DNA from: CAYLXC01 sp964387865
GTDB taxonomy: Bacteria; Patescibacteriota; Microgenomatia; Daviesbacterales; UBA10151
Reading direction: 5' to 3'
Assembly (NCBI GenBank): GCA_964387865.1
Contig: CAYLXC010000019.1
Span: forward strand, 1-17,348
DNA length: 17,348 nt
In this document: positions 1 through 6,538 of the stretch, one piece after another
How the letters are laid out: each line of letters opens with the position of its first letter
Numbering within the stretch: position 1 is the first letter of the stretch
Position numbers and translations under genes: made by a program
Notes under the pieces: model-generated
The model's database searches: none
Told to the model about the DNA's origin: nothing
Seen by the model: the letters and a program-made list of their open reading frames with translations, nothing else

Positions 1-2
1 TT

Positions 3-62
3 GATCACTTTGAGGATAAATTGAAAGTTTCTGTTATTGAAGCTAATTTTCTGGAAAAGTAA
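3..62 (+). CDS. C-terminal tail of a gene entering from the left (partial)
   Basis: An open frame without a start runs from the left edge to a TAA at 60-62, reading DHFEDKLKVSVIEANFLEK. The codons look like coding sequence (acidic and lysine-rich, no rare codons). If real, the gene converges on the minus-strand gene ending at 43 and overlaps it by 20 bases. The fragment is too short to assign a family, and chance is not excluded. Confidence 0.35.
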   Translation, partial: DHFEDKLKVSVIEANFLEK

Positions 63-432
63 GGATTTCTTTTAATAAAGCGAATGGATCTTCTTCTCCC
101 TCTGGTTGCTCATTTATAAACTTTCCATCTGATATTCTCACAAGAATATATGGCGCGATCCCGTCTCCCCCCGCTAGCATATAAACAGGTTTTCTAATGC
201 AAGGTTCTGGATAATCTTCTTGAGGGTAATACTCAAAAAGTACTGCCCTAACACGAATTCCTTCAGGAAGGTCGATATAACGACCGGCAACTTGGATGGT
301 TCTTCCCATGGGTATACTTTGTAAAGGAATACACTCTGAAGCTTGAGCAGGGTGGGTTGCTTGTATTAAGATTTCTGCGGCAGCTATGGCTACAGCACTT
401 ATTCGGTAAAGAAAACTTCCACGTTCAGGCAT
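43..432 (-). CDS. small secreted protein of unknown function
   Basis: This encodes 129 residues of unrecognised function. Residues 1-32 look like a Sec signal peptide: a short basic stretch (PERGSFLYR), a hydrophobic Ala/Ile-rich core, and a likely signal peptidase I site after AQA near residue 31. The mature part has two cysteines (in SECIPL and PEPCIRK) that could form a disulfide outside the cytoplasm, and is otherwise acidic, with no transmembrane segment. The ATG lies one base after the pheT stop codon and there is no Shine-Dalgarno sequence, so translation is probably coupled to pheT. Nothing links its role to phenylalanine charging; it may simply share the transcript. A wall- or surface-associated protein is the most that can be inferred. 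Confidence 0.65.
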   Translation of the reverse strand: MPERGSFLYRISAVAIAAAEILIQATHPAQASECIPLQSIPMGRTIQVAGRYIDLPEGIRVRAVLFEYYPQEDYPEPCIRKPVYMLAGGDGIAPYILVRISDGKFINEQPEGEEDPFALLKEILTFPEN

Positions 433-433
433 A

Positions 434-2152
434 TTAAATCAAATTTTCTATATCTATCTCCAATACGGCCACTCTTTCTTCTATTCCAAAATTATTTAAA
501 AATCTCGGGTGGACTTCGGTCAGGCCACCTATTACTTTTCCCGCTTCGCCCGCGAAGCGAGGCGAGCCACCTGCTTCTACTGTCGCAAATCTGGTTGGGT
601 GAAAAATTGTTTCGAGCTCTTTAATCATACCTTCAAGTTTTAGCTTGCAACCTGGAAGGTTGCTGCCTAAATATTGGAAAATAGAAATCAGTTCTTCAAC
701 AGGATTTTCAGTCCCATTCATTAAAGCAATTGCCAGTCTGTAACTTTCTTTTGGTAAGCCAACTTTTTGCGGCATATAGATTTTCCCAACCTCGAATATC
801 CCAATATCCTTGTATCCCTGCCTCATGTTCCTTCCAACTATCTCCACTAAATTTGGCCAGATAAATTCCCTTAAATATTCAGTTTCAGAAGAAATTGGAT
901 TAGCTACTCTAATTATGTTTTCTTTATTAGATTCATTAAAACCTAAAGCATTTAAAACCTGGGTTGAGTAAAAAGAATATGTCTGGACTTCTGTTAACCC
1001 TACATCTGCCAAAGACTTTTTAAGATCATAAATAAAATTCGGAAGAGTTTGGTCTAACTTTTCTGGCAAATCACCAATTAATGGTTTCCCCTCAATTTTT
1101 TCATACCCATAAATTCTTGCAACTTCTTCTATCAAATCCTCCTCAATATTTACATCTAGCCTCCAATAAGGAACTGTTACCTCCCAGGAATTTGTGCCTA
1201 CACCCTTGGGGTGCAAACCTAAACTCTTCAGGGATTTTTCCACATCTTCCGCTGGAATTTCAACACCAAGTAAAGAGTTAATTTTTTTCTGGGTAAGCTG
1301 AACGGTTTTTGGCTTATCTTTCGGGTCTCCTACTAAAGTGATGGCTGTCAATTTTCCACCCAATTCTTCATACATTTTTATAGCAGCAGATAGTGCCTGT
1401 AAAAGATTAGTTTTTGTAAGTCCATGCTGGAATCTTTTAGAGGCCTCTGAATGCAAGCCAAGTCTTTGGGCAGTTTTCCTAATAGATACAGGATCAAATA
1501 TAGCAGCTTCAAGTAATATTGTGTTTGTAGAATCAGAAACCTCACTATCTTTACCACCCATCACGCCGGCAATCCCTAAAGCATTTAATGGATCTGCAAT
1601 TAATAAATCAGTAGTTTCCAAATCCCTTGTTTTCCCATCCAAAGTTGTAATCCTCTCACCCTTTCTAGCAGTTCTAACAATAATAGTTTCATCTTTTACG
1701 CCTCTAGCATCGAATGCATGCATTGGCTGTCCAAATTCAAGCATAATCAGATTTGTCACATCAGCAATATTGTTAACAGATCTGACTCCACAATCAGCAA
1801 GCCTCTTAACCCATTCATTGCCGGAGTTTCCGACCCTAAGTCCTTCAATCTTGGCAACGCAATAAACAGGGCAGAGATTTGGATTTTCCACTGTAACTGG
1901 AGATTCTGGCAAATCAAATTTTGGGGTCTCATTATTCTCAAAAATTACTTTGGAATTTGTAATGGAAGCGACTTCTCTTGCTACCCCTCTTAAAGCAAGT
2001 AAATCTCCTCTGTTGTAAGTTAAATCAAGCTCCAAGAAGTCATCAGTTGTTTGTTTAACTCCGATTGACATTAAGGAGAGCTTTTCAGCAAGCTCTTTGG
2101 GTGACAAATTATGATCAACAAGTTCCTTAAGCCATGATAATGAAACTTTCAT
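434..2152 (-). CDS. pheT: phenylalanine--tRNA ligase beta subunit, minimal form
   Basis: Beta subunit of cytoplasmic phenylalanyl-tRNA synthetase, which with PheS forms the alpha2-beta2 enzyme attaching Phe to tRNA-Phe. The start MKVSLSWLKELV is typical of PheT. The frame then passes directly to the LDLTYNRGDLLALRGVAREV core region, to the B3/B4 domain around residues 120-210 (RSVNNIADVTNL, GQPMHAFD), to B5 (IEEDLIEEVARIYGYE), and to the synthetase-like fold ending in LEIDIENLI. At 572 aa it is much shorter than the usual bacterial protein of about 800 aa. The EMAP-II-like tRNA-binding insert after about residue 37 and the C-terminal FDX-ACB anticodon-binding domain are both absent. The stop is a clean TAA, so this looks like a natural short form rather than a break. 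It follows pheS by 3 bases in one operon. An odd GC-rich palindrome lies in frame near residues 526-537. Confidence 0.95.
   Translation of the reverse strand: MKVSLSWLKELVDHNLSPKELAEKLSLMSIGVKQTTDDFLELDLTYNRGDLLALRGVAREVASITNSKVIFENNETPKFDLPESPVTVENPNLCPVYCVAKIEGLRVGNSGNEWVKRLADCGVRSVNNIADVTNLIMLEFGQPMHAFDARGVKDETIIVRTARKGERITTLDGKTRDLETTDLLIADPLNALGIAGVMGGKDSEVSDSTNTILLEAAIFDPVSIRKTAQRLGLHSEASKRFQHGLTKTNLLQALSAAIKMYEELGGKLTAITLVGDPKDKPKTVQLTQKKINSLLGVEIPAEDVEKSLKSLGLHPKGVGTNSWEVTVPYWRLDVNIEEDLIEEVARIYGYEKIEGKPLIGDLPEKLDQTLPNFIYDLKKSLADVGLTEVQTYSFYSTQVLNALGFNESNKENIIRVANPISSETEYLREFIWPNLVEIVGRNMRQGYKDIGIFEVGKIYMPQKVGLPKESYRLAIALMNGTENPVEELISIFQYLGSNLPGCKLKLEGMIKELETIFHPTRFATVEAGGSPRFAGEAGKVIGGLTEVHPRFLNNFGIEERVAVLEIDIENLI
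542..575. repeat. GC-rich palindrome inserted in frame in pheT
   Basis: CGCTTCG (542-548) and CGAAGCG (553-559) form a perfect 7-bp stem around a CCCG loop, followed by GGCGAGCC. The island is far richer in GC than the surrounding gene and encodes the odd string GSPRFAGEAGK near the C-terminus. It resembles the GCGAAG-type repeats at 9619-9635, 12177-12204 and 12330-12357. Confidence 0.6.
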
Positions 2153-2155
2153 GTT

Positions 2156-3220
2156 CTAATATTTTTCCAAAAACTTCAGATCTCCTTCCAAAAAGTATCT
2201 TATATCTTCAATTTCATGCTTAATCATAAGCATCCTGTCAGGTCCGAACCCCCAGGCCAAACCTGTATATTTTTTAGGATCAAGCCCGGTTGCTTTAAAA
2301 ACATTTGGGTGAATCATTCCAGCCCCTGCAATTTCAAACCATCCGGTCCCGGAGCAAATCTTGCATCCTTTTCCATGACAAAAAACACAAAGGCAATCAA
2401 TACCTACCCCTGGTTCAACAAAAGGATAATATTTAGGCCTGAAGCGCGATTTTGCTTCTTTTCCCAAAATCCCCTGCAAAAGATAATCTGACAAATATTT
2501 TAAATTTGTCATGGAAATTTCCTCCCCAACCTTTCCCACAACAGCAATTTCAAATTGATTAAATGTATGAGAATGCCTTGCATCCAAAGCCTCATACCGG
2601 AAACATCTGTCAAAACTCATGGCCCTTATCGGAGTTCCCCCTTTTTCCATAAGACGCGGCCAAAAGTTGGATGTATGAGTTCTTAAAAGTAGAGATCCAG
2701 GCTCTAGCTTCAAGTTTCTAGTATCCAGGTATAATGTATCCCACATGTCGCGGGAGGGGTGGTCTTTAGGGATATTTAAGTCCTCAAAATTATATTTATC
2801 TAATTCAATATGGGGCGCATCAAATTGTTCAAAACCTAATTTTTCAAATAGGTCTATAATTTCTTTTTTAAATTGAGTGGATAAATGTAAATGTCCCTGT
2901 CTTTTATTAGCCTTCCACGCACGCAAGGCGTCCCCTGGGAGCGTAAGTTTTTCTTGGGATAATTTTTTATAATTTTCTTCCCTAACTTCCTTGCGGCGCC
3001 TTTCAATAGTATCTTCCAAATTCTTCTTTGTAGAATTAAACAAGGGTCCGACCCTGGACAATTCGGTCTTCTGAAGGTTTGAGAATTCTTTTGGAAGTGA
3101 AGTAATTTCACCCTTTTTCCCAAAAAGCTCCAAAAAAACCTCATCCAGCTCCTTTAAACTTTTAGCTTTTTGAATTTTTTCTAAATATTCTCTTTGTATT
3201 TTGGAAATTTTCTCTTCCAC
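2156..3220 (-). CDS. pheS: phenylalanine--tRNA ligase alpha subunit
   Basis: Catalytic alpha subunit of phenylalanyl-tRNA synthetase (class II). The 354 residues are near full family length: an N-terminal coiled-coil tRNA-binding region (1-90), then the catalytic domain with HTSNFWPRLM, motif 2 around FDRCFRYEALDARHSH, and motif 3 as GLAWGFGPDRMLMIKHEI followed by the usual DIRYFLEGDLKFL ending. A CxxC pair-of-pairs (CLCVFC, GCKICSGTGW; about residues 275-295) looks like the small zinc-binding insert found in some bacterial PheS proteins. The start is GTG at 3220; an in-frame ATG is not available upstream. Only a weak AAGG precedes it. It is co-transcribed with pheT (3-base gap). Confidence 0.96.
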   Translation of the reverse strand: MEEKISKIQREYLEKIQKAKSLKELDEVFLELFGKKGEITSLPKEFSNLQKTELSRVGPLFNSTKKNLEDTIERRRKEVREENYKKLSQEKLTLPGDALRAWKANKRQGHLHLSTQFKKEIIDLFEKLGFEQFDAPHIELDKYNFEDLNIPKDHPSRDMWDTLYLDTRNLKLEPGSLLLRTHTSNFWPRLMEKGGTPIRAMSFDRCFRYEALDARHSHTFNQFEIAVVGKVGEEISMTNLKYLSDYLLQGILGKEAKSRFRPKYYPFVEPGVGIDCLCVFCHGKGCKICSGTGWFEIAGAGMIHPNVFKATGLDPKKYTGLAWGFGPDRMLMIKHEIEDIRYFLEGDLKFLEKY

Positions 3221-3238
3221 AGCCTTGATTCTAACATA

Positions 3239-3724
3239 TTACTGGCCTAACAGTTTATTAGATGCATCTCGCATAACAGCATAGCGACCTTGTTGAAACG
3301 CTGTATCCAAAAGCAAAACAATGCCCAAAACGGTATCAAATGGTGCAGGTAATTGTTGTGAATAAGTTCCAAGATCGGGTGGTGTTAATGGAACATCTCT
3401 TAGTTCTTCTTCCAACGTACTAAAGATATGACTAACAACAGAATCTGTTTGTGGTTTTTCTAATACTCGCTCCGTATAAACCTTCATCAGCAAATTGTTA
3501 TAGAATTCTTCATTGGTTGTCAAGGCTTCAGCAAGTAAATCTTCATAACCGCTTGATTTTAGAAGTTCAATTGAACGTTCGCCAATCTGAATAAGTTTGG
3601 TTGATCTTGATTTAGACTCTACGTCTGTTTCCCCATCAGGTGCGAACCGGTTTTGTTCAAAATCATGAATTAATATATCTGCCAATGCGAAGGGTGATAT
3701 TTCGGGAGAATCCGACTCTTGCAT
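3239..3724 (-). CDS. hypothetical protein between rplT and pheS
   Basis: This 161-residue acidic, largely helical soluble protein has no signal peptide, membrane segment or motif I recognise. It begins 4 bases after the rplT stop and ends 18 bases before pheS, so it is expressed with the translation genes. No Shine-Dalgarno sequence is visible at its ATG, suggesting coupling to rplT. The C-terminal half contains a hydrophobic helix (TVLGIVLLLDTAF, about residues 133-145), which reads more like a buried helix than a membrane anchor because acidic and polar residues flank it. Codon use resembles its neighbours. Function is unknown; its place in a ribosomal/synthetase operon suggests but does not prove a translation link. 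Confidence 0.75.
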   Translation of the reverse strand: MQESDSPEISPFALADILIHDFEQNRFAPDGETDVESKSRSTKLIQIGERSIELLKSSGYEDLLAEALTTNEEFYNNLLMKVYTERVLEKPQTDSVVSHIFSTLEEELRDVPLTPPDLGTYSQQLPAPFDTVLGIVLLLDTAFQQGRYAVMRDASNKLLGQ

Positions 3725-3728
3725 AATT

Positions 3729-4073
3729 CTATTTGACTTCAGCTACTACCTTTTTAAAATCCTCCGGGTGGTTTACTGCCAAGTCTGCCAGGATTTTGCG
3801 GTCCAACTTTATGTTTTTAGTTTGGAGTCCGTGGATAAATTTAGAATAGCTTAAACCCTCTGTTCTGACTGCTGCATTAAGTTGGATAATCCAAAGCCTT
3901 CTCATATCCCTTTTCCTCAACTTTCTTCCTGCAAAAGCGTATTCTCCCGCATGCAAAAGAGCTGATTTTGCCTCTCTGACAAGTTTTCCCCTGCCTCCCC
4001 TAAAGCCTTTTGTCAGCTCATGCAGTTTTTTATGCTTTCTATGTGATGTGACACCTCGCTTAATTCTAGCCAT
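3729..4073 (-). CDS. rplT: 50S ribosomal protein L20
   Basis: Ribosomal protein L20 (bL20), a 23S rRNA-binding protein needed early in large-subunit assembly. The 114 residues match family length and pattern: a basic N-terminus MARIKRGVTSHRKHKK, then the globular half with LRKRDMRRLWIIQLNAAVR and SYSKFIHGL, and the C-terminal DRKILADLAV. In many bacteria L20 represses its own infC-rpmI-rplT operon; the gene order here is the classic one, but I see no clear L20-binding pseudoknot in the short spacers. The ATG overlaps the end of the 50-aa ORF upstream by 8 bases. Confidence 0.97.
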   Translation of the reverse strand: MARIKRGVTSHRKHKKLHELTKGFRGGRGKLVREAKSALLHAGEYAFAGRKLRKRDMRRLWIIQLNAAVRTEGLSYSKFIHGLQTKNIKLDRKILADLAVNHPEDFKKVVAEVK

Positions 4074-4218
4074 GTCCCCTTACTTTTCCTCCTTTTTTAA
4101 ATACATTTACAAACTTCCCCCAGCCTCCGGCCCTATTAGTTCTGGCATAGGCCTTATTAGCATAATCAGCTGAACCCGACTTTTTTGTTTGTCTGAATGT
4201 TTTTGTTTCTCTGCCCAC
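4066..4218 (-). CDS. small basic protein between rpmI and rplT (50 aa)
   Basis: A short frame fills the gap between rpmI and rplT. It starts at GTG (4218), ends at TAG (4066-4068) and encodes 50 residues starting MGRETKTFRQ and ending KGGKVRGHG. A strong ribosome site, GGAGG at 4226-4230, sits 7 bases before the GTG. It starts 3 bases after the rpmI stop and overlaps rplT by 8 bases, the packing expected of a true operon member. It is rich in Lys, Arg, Gly and aromatic residues, with NRAGGWGKF in the middle, and no acidic patch, so an RNA- or ribosome-associated role is plausible (inference). I do not recognise a family. An alternative is a leader whose translation only couples rpmI to rplT, but the length and composition argue for a protein. 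Confidence 0.7.
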   Translation of the reverse strand: MGRETKTFRQTKKSGSADYANKAYARTNRAGGWGKFVNVFKKGGKVRGHG

Positions 4219-4221
4219 GTT

Positions 4222-4419
4222 TTAGCCTCCTATTAAGCCCTTAAACTTTCTTGATTCTCCCTTAAAATACTCATAGCCTTTATGATGTCTTTCTAAAGCA
4301 CTTTTGGATTTTTTAGATGTGTGAGTACCAACACCTAATTGATGCCTTCTTAAGATTTTACCCCTGGACGTTATTTTGATTCTTTTCAATATGGATTTTT
4401 TCGTTTTCATCTTGCCCAT
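4222..4419 (-). CDS. rpmI: 50S ribosomal protein L35
   Basis: Ribosomal protein L35 (bL35). The 65 residues show the family pattern MGKMKTKKSILKRIKIT, SRGKILRRHQLGVGTH and the terminal KGLIGG; family length is 60-66. It starts at ATG 4419, preceded by GAGGAGG with 8 bases of spacing. An internal ATG at 4410 is less likely because the family begins MPKMK/MGKMK. The first 62 bases lie inside the end of infC in another frame, an unusually long overlap that would couple translation of the two genes. Confidence 0.95.
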   Translation of the reverse strand: MGKMKTKKSILKRIKITSRGKILRRHQLGVGTHTSKKSKSALERHHKGYEYFKGESRKFKGLIGG

Positions 4420-4936
4420 CTTTTTTTCCTCCTCTTGATTTTGTAACTATCAAAGATAATCTTCTTCCTTCAAACCTTGGTTCTCTTTCAACAGCTGCCT
4501 GATCTCCTAACAAATTTAAGGTATTCTGTAAAACTTTATGGCCCAGTTCCGGGTGAGCCATCTCCCTCCCCTTAAATTTAACTGTTAGCTTAACTTTATA
4601 CCCTTCATTTAAAAACTCTTTAGTCCTGTCTAATCTAACTAACAAATCATGCTCAGCAATTCTGGGGGACAGCCAAAGCTCTTTTAATCCTCCCTCAGAA
4701 CTTTTCCTAGATCCCCTTTCCTTCTTACCCTCCTCATACCTGAATTTTTGGAAATTAAAAATTCTTGCAACAGGAGGGTCAGCTTGAGAGGCAATTTCTA
4801 TCAAATCCAAATTAAGCTCCTTGGCTTTTGCCAATGCTTCATTTCTTGTTAAGATCCCCAGTTGATTTCCTTCAGGATCAATAACCCTAAGCTTGGACGA
4901 CTGAATATGCTCGTTTAAGCGATAGAATTTGGCCAG
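4358..4936 (-). CDS. infC: translation initiation factor IF-3 with apparent CUG start
   Basis: IF3 binds the 30S subunit, keeps it apart from 50S and checks start codon and initiator tRNA. The N-domain begins KFYRLNEHIQSSKLRVIDPE and GNQLGILTRNEAL, followed by the linker helix and the C-domain with EHDLLVRLDRTKEFLNEG and FKGREMAHPELG. The IF3 similarity extends upstream of the only TTG start candidate (4834) as far as an in-frame TAA at 4937-4939. The sole plausible start in between is CTG at 4936, with AGGAGGG (4945-4951) 8 bases before it. That gives 192 aa, normal for IF3. The tail after residue 165 is a family-atypical, Lys/Asn-rich extension that overlaps rpmI by 62 bases. IF3 genes often use rare starts (AUU in E. 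coli) for autoregulation, and CUG would fit. A nonsense mutation in an older MRRAR... start is the alternative. Confidence 0.9.
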   Translation of the reverse strand: MAKFYRLNEHIQSSKLRVIDPEGNQLGILTRNEALAKAKELNLDLIEIASQADPPVARIFNFQKFRYEEGKKERGSRKSSEGGLKELWLSPRIAEHDLLVRLDRTKEFLNEGYKVKLTVKFKGREMAHPELGHKVLQNTLNLLGDQAAVEREPRFEGRRLSLIVTKSRGGKKDGQDENEKIHIEKNQNNVQG

Positions 4937-4954
4937 TTAACGAGCCCTCCTCAT
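4937..4954 (-). promoter_or_regulatory. infC ribosome site inside a five-codon upstream frame
   Basis: ATG AGG AGG GCT CGT TAA (MRRAR stop) ends immediately before, and in the same frame as, the proposed infC CTG. The AGGAGGG at 4945-4951 is both part of this mini-frame and the best-placed ribosome binding site for the CTG. It decides the infC start and may regulate it. Confidence 0.55.
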
Positions 4955-4976
4955 AATCGTATCGATAGTAACATAA

Positions 4977-6194
4977 TTATAACTTAGATTCAATGTCTTT
5001 TTTTATTTTATTTAAAAATGCCTCAACTTTCATAGCGGCCAAGTTTTCTCCATCTCTGGTTCTGACTGAAACTTGGTTTACCTGTTCCTCTCTATCCCCA
5101 ACTATTAACATGTAAGGAACTTTTTGTTCTGTCGCATCCCTTATTTTTGCTTGCATGGTTTCTGCCCTTTCGTCAACATCAACTCTTATGCCCCCCAGTT
5201 CACCAGCAACTTTCTTGGCATATTCATTATTTCTTTCAGTAATGGGGATGATAACAACTTGAACAGGTGAAAGCCAAATTGGAAAAGCACCTTGAAAATG
5301 TTCTGTTAAAATTGCAATAAATCTTTCAAATGATCCAAAAATTGCCCTGTGAATCATGACTGGCCTTTGCTTCCCTCCCTTTTCATCAACGTATTCTAAT
5401 TTGAATGCTTCAGGTTGGTGAAAATCCAGCTGGACTGTTGCAAGCTGCCAATCCCTTCCTTGGGAATCCTTAATATGTACATCAATTTTTGGGCCATAAA
5501 ATGCCCCATCCCCCATTTTATCCCCAGCATTAATACCCTTTTTCTTTATAGCTTCTGCCAGCTCTTTCTCAGCTCTGTCCCAATTTTCATCAAATCCGGC
5601 TCTAACTTCCGGCCTTGTTGCAAGCCTGAATTCATATTCAAAACCAAAACTTTTGTAAAATTCTATCATCATGTCTAAAATATTTGAAACCTCATCAAAT
5701 ATTTGGTCCTCCCTAGCATAGATGTGAGCATCATCCATGGTAAGCTGCCTTACCCTTAAAAGTCCGTTCACTTCCCCGGATTTTTCTCTTCTATGTAATC
5801 TTCCAATTTCAGATAATCTCAAGGGTAATTCCCTGTACGATCTAGGTCTAAACCTATAAAGTATTGTGGATTCAGGGCAATTCATTGGTTTTAGGGTATA
5901 AGTTTGCGGATTGGAACCATCTGCTTCATCAGAAAACTCCAGATTATACATATTATGTTCACCAAATTTTTCCCAGTGGCCGGATTGCTTAAATATTTCA
6001 CTTTTAACCATAATTGGTGTGGAAGTTTCCAAATATCCGGCTTCTTCAGTTAACTTTCTAATATATTTTTCAAGCTCTTTAAAAATAACCATCCCTTTTG
6101 GAAGCCAAAAGGGAGCACCGGGTGCTGTTTCATCTGTGAAAAACAGCTCCTGTTTTTGTCCAATCTGTTTATGATCTTTAAGATTTGTGTTCAT
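4977..6194 (-). CDS. thrS: threonine--tRNA ligase without TGS and editing domains
   Basis: Class II threonyl-tRNA synthetase, charging tRNA-Thr in the cytoplasm. The 405 residues begin directly with the catalytic core (FWLPKGMVIFKELEKYIR). The three zinc ligands that recognise threonine are in place: C106 in LKPMNCP, H157 in TMDDAHIY and H282 in IHRAIFGS. Motif 2 is around LSEIGRLHRREKSGEVNGL, GDGAFYGPKID is intact, and the anticodon-binding domain runs from about residue 308. The full bacterial enzyme is about 640 aa; the TGS and N2 editing domains are absent. It therefore should not clear Ser-tRNA-Thr by itself. The ATG overlaps the stop of the upstream 68-aa gene (ATGA), so translation is coupled, and infC follows after 40 bases. 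Confidence 0.96.
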   Translation of the reverse strand: MNTNLKDHKQIGQKQELFFTDETAPGAPFWLPKGMVIFKELEKYIRKLTEEAGYLETSTPIMVKSEIFKQSGHWEKFGEHNMYNLEFSDEADGSNPQTYTLKPMNCPESTILYRFRPRSYRELPLRLSEIGRLHRREKSGEVNGLLRVRQLTMDDAHIYAREDQIFDEVSNILDMMIEFYKSFGFEYEFRLATRPEVRAGFDENWDRAEKELAEAIKKKGINAGDKMGDGAFYGPKIDVHIKDSQGRDWQLATVQLDFHQPEAFKLEYVDEKGGKQRPVMIHRAIFGSFERFIAILTEHFQGAFPIWLSPVQVVIIPITERNNEYAKKVAGELGGIRVDVDERAETMQAKIRDATEQKVPYMLIVGDREEQVNQVSVRTRDGENLAAMKVEAFLNKIKKDIESKL

Positions 6195-6397
6195 CTGTAT
6201 GGCAGGGGTTCGGGCAGTTTAAATACATCAAAAAATCCAAACAAGCCTAAAAAATAACCAATAATTGCAACAACAATGGATGCTCCTACAACAGTTCCAA
6301 ATCCCCATGCCAATCCTCCCAAAAAGTTATAAAGAATAATTTGTCTTTTTCTAAGATTCATATTAGCAGATAAATGTTTTTCTATTTGCGGTGTCAC
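6191..6397 (-). CDS. small membrane protein, DUF5665-like
   Basis: This encodes 68 residues: a basic N-terminal segment (NLRKRQIILYNFLGG) followed by a long Gly/Val/Ile-rich membrane segment (about residues 28-52), ending with a short polar tail. The layout resembles the DUF5665 family of small membrane proteins (recognised from memory, moderate certainty). The start given is GTG at 6397; an ATG at residue 13 (6361) would also keep the whole membrane segment, and neither has a clear ribosome site. Its TGA stop overlaps the thrS ATG. Function is unknown. Confidence 0.65.
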   Translation of the reverse strand: MTPQIEKHLSANMNLRKRQIILYNFLGGLAWGFGTVVGASIVVAIIGYFLGLFGFFDVFKLPEPLPYR

Positions 6398-6419
6398 AAA
6401 ATAATATTATCATAATAAT

Positions 6420-6495
6420 TGGTGGGCGATACAGGGATCGAACCTGTGACCTTCTCAACGTCAATGAGACGCTCTACCAGCTGAGCTAACCGCCC
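6420..6495 (-). tRNA. tRNA-Val (anticodon GAC)
   Basis: A complete cloverleaf of 76 nt. The acceptor GGGCGGT pairs with ATCGCCC, the D-arm is GCTC/GAGC, the anticodon stem TCTCA/TGAGA encloses loop TTGACGT (anticodon GAC), and the T-arm is ACAGG TTCGATC CCTGT. The discriminator is A and the 3' CCA is encoded. It reads GUC and GUU codons. Confidence 0.97.
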
Positions 6496-6504
6496 ACAAA
6501 AAAG

Positions 6505-6533
6505 ATTTTAGTTTAAATGGAATAGATATTCAA
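6505..6533 (-). promoter_or_regulatory. sigma-70-type promoter of tRNA-Val
   Basis: On the minus strand TTGAAT (6528-6533), a 17-base spacer and TAAAAT (6505-6510), ending 9 bases before the tRNA 5' end. This is the spacing expected for a start just upstream of the tRNA. It lies directly after the stop codon of the 204-aa gene. Confidence 0.65.
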
Positions 6534-6538
6534 GAAGT

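Noticed and set aside
1338..1865. 175-aa open frame on the plus strand
   Set aside because: It is the antisense shadow of pheT; its sequence has no protein character, and pheT is certain.
5415..6174. Two 87-aa plus-strand frames inside thrS
   Set aside because: They are antisense shadows of a certain gene with conserved motifs on the other strand.
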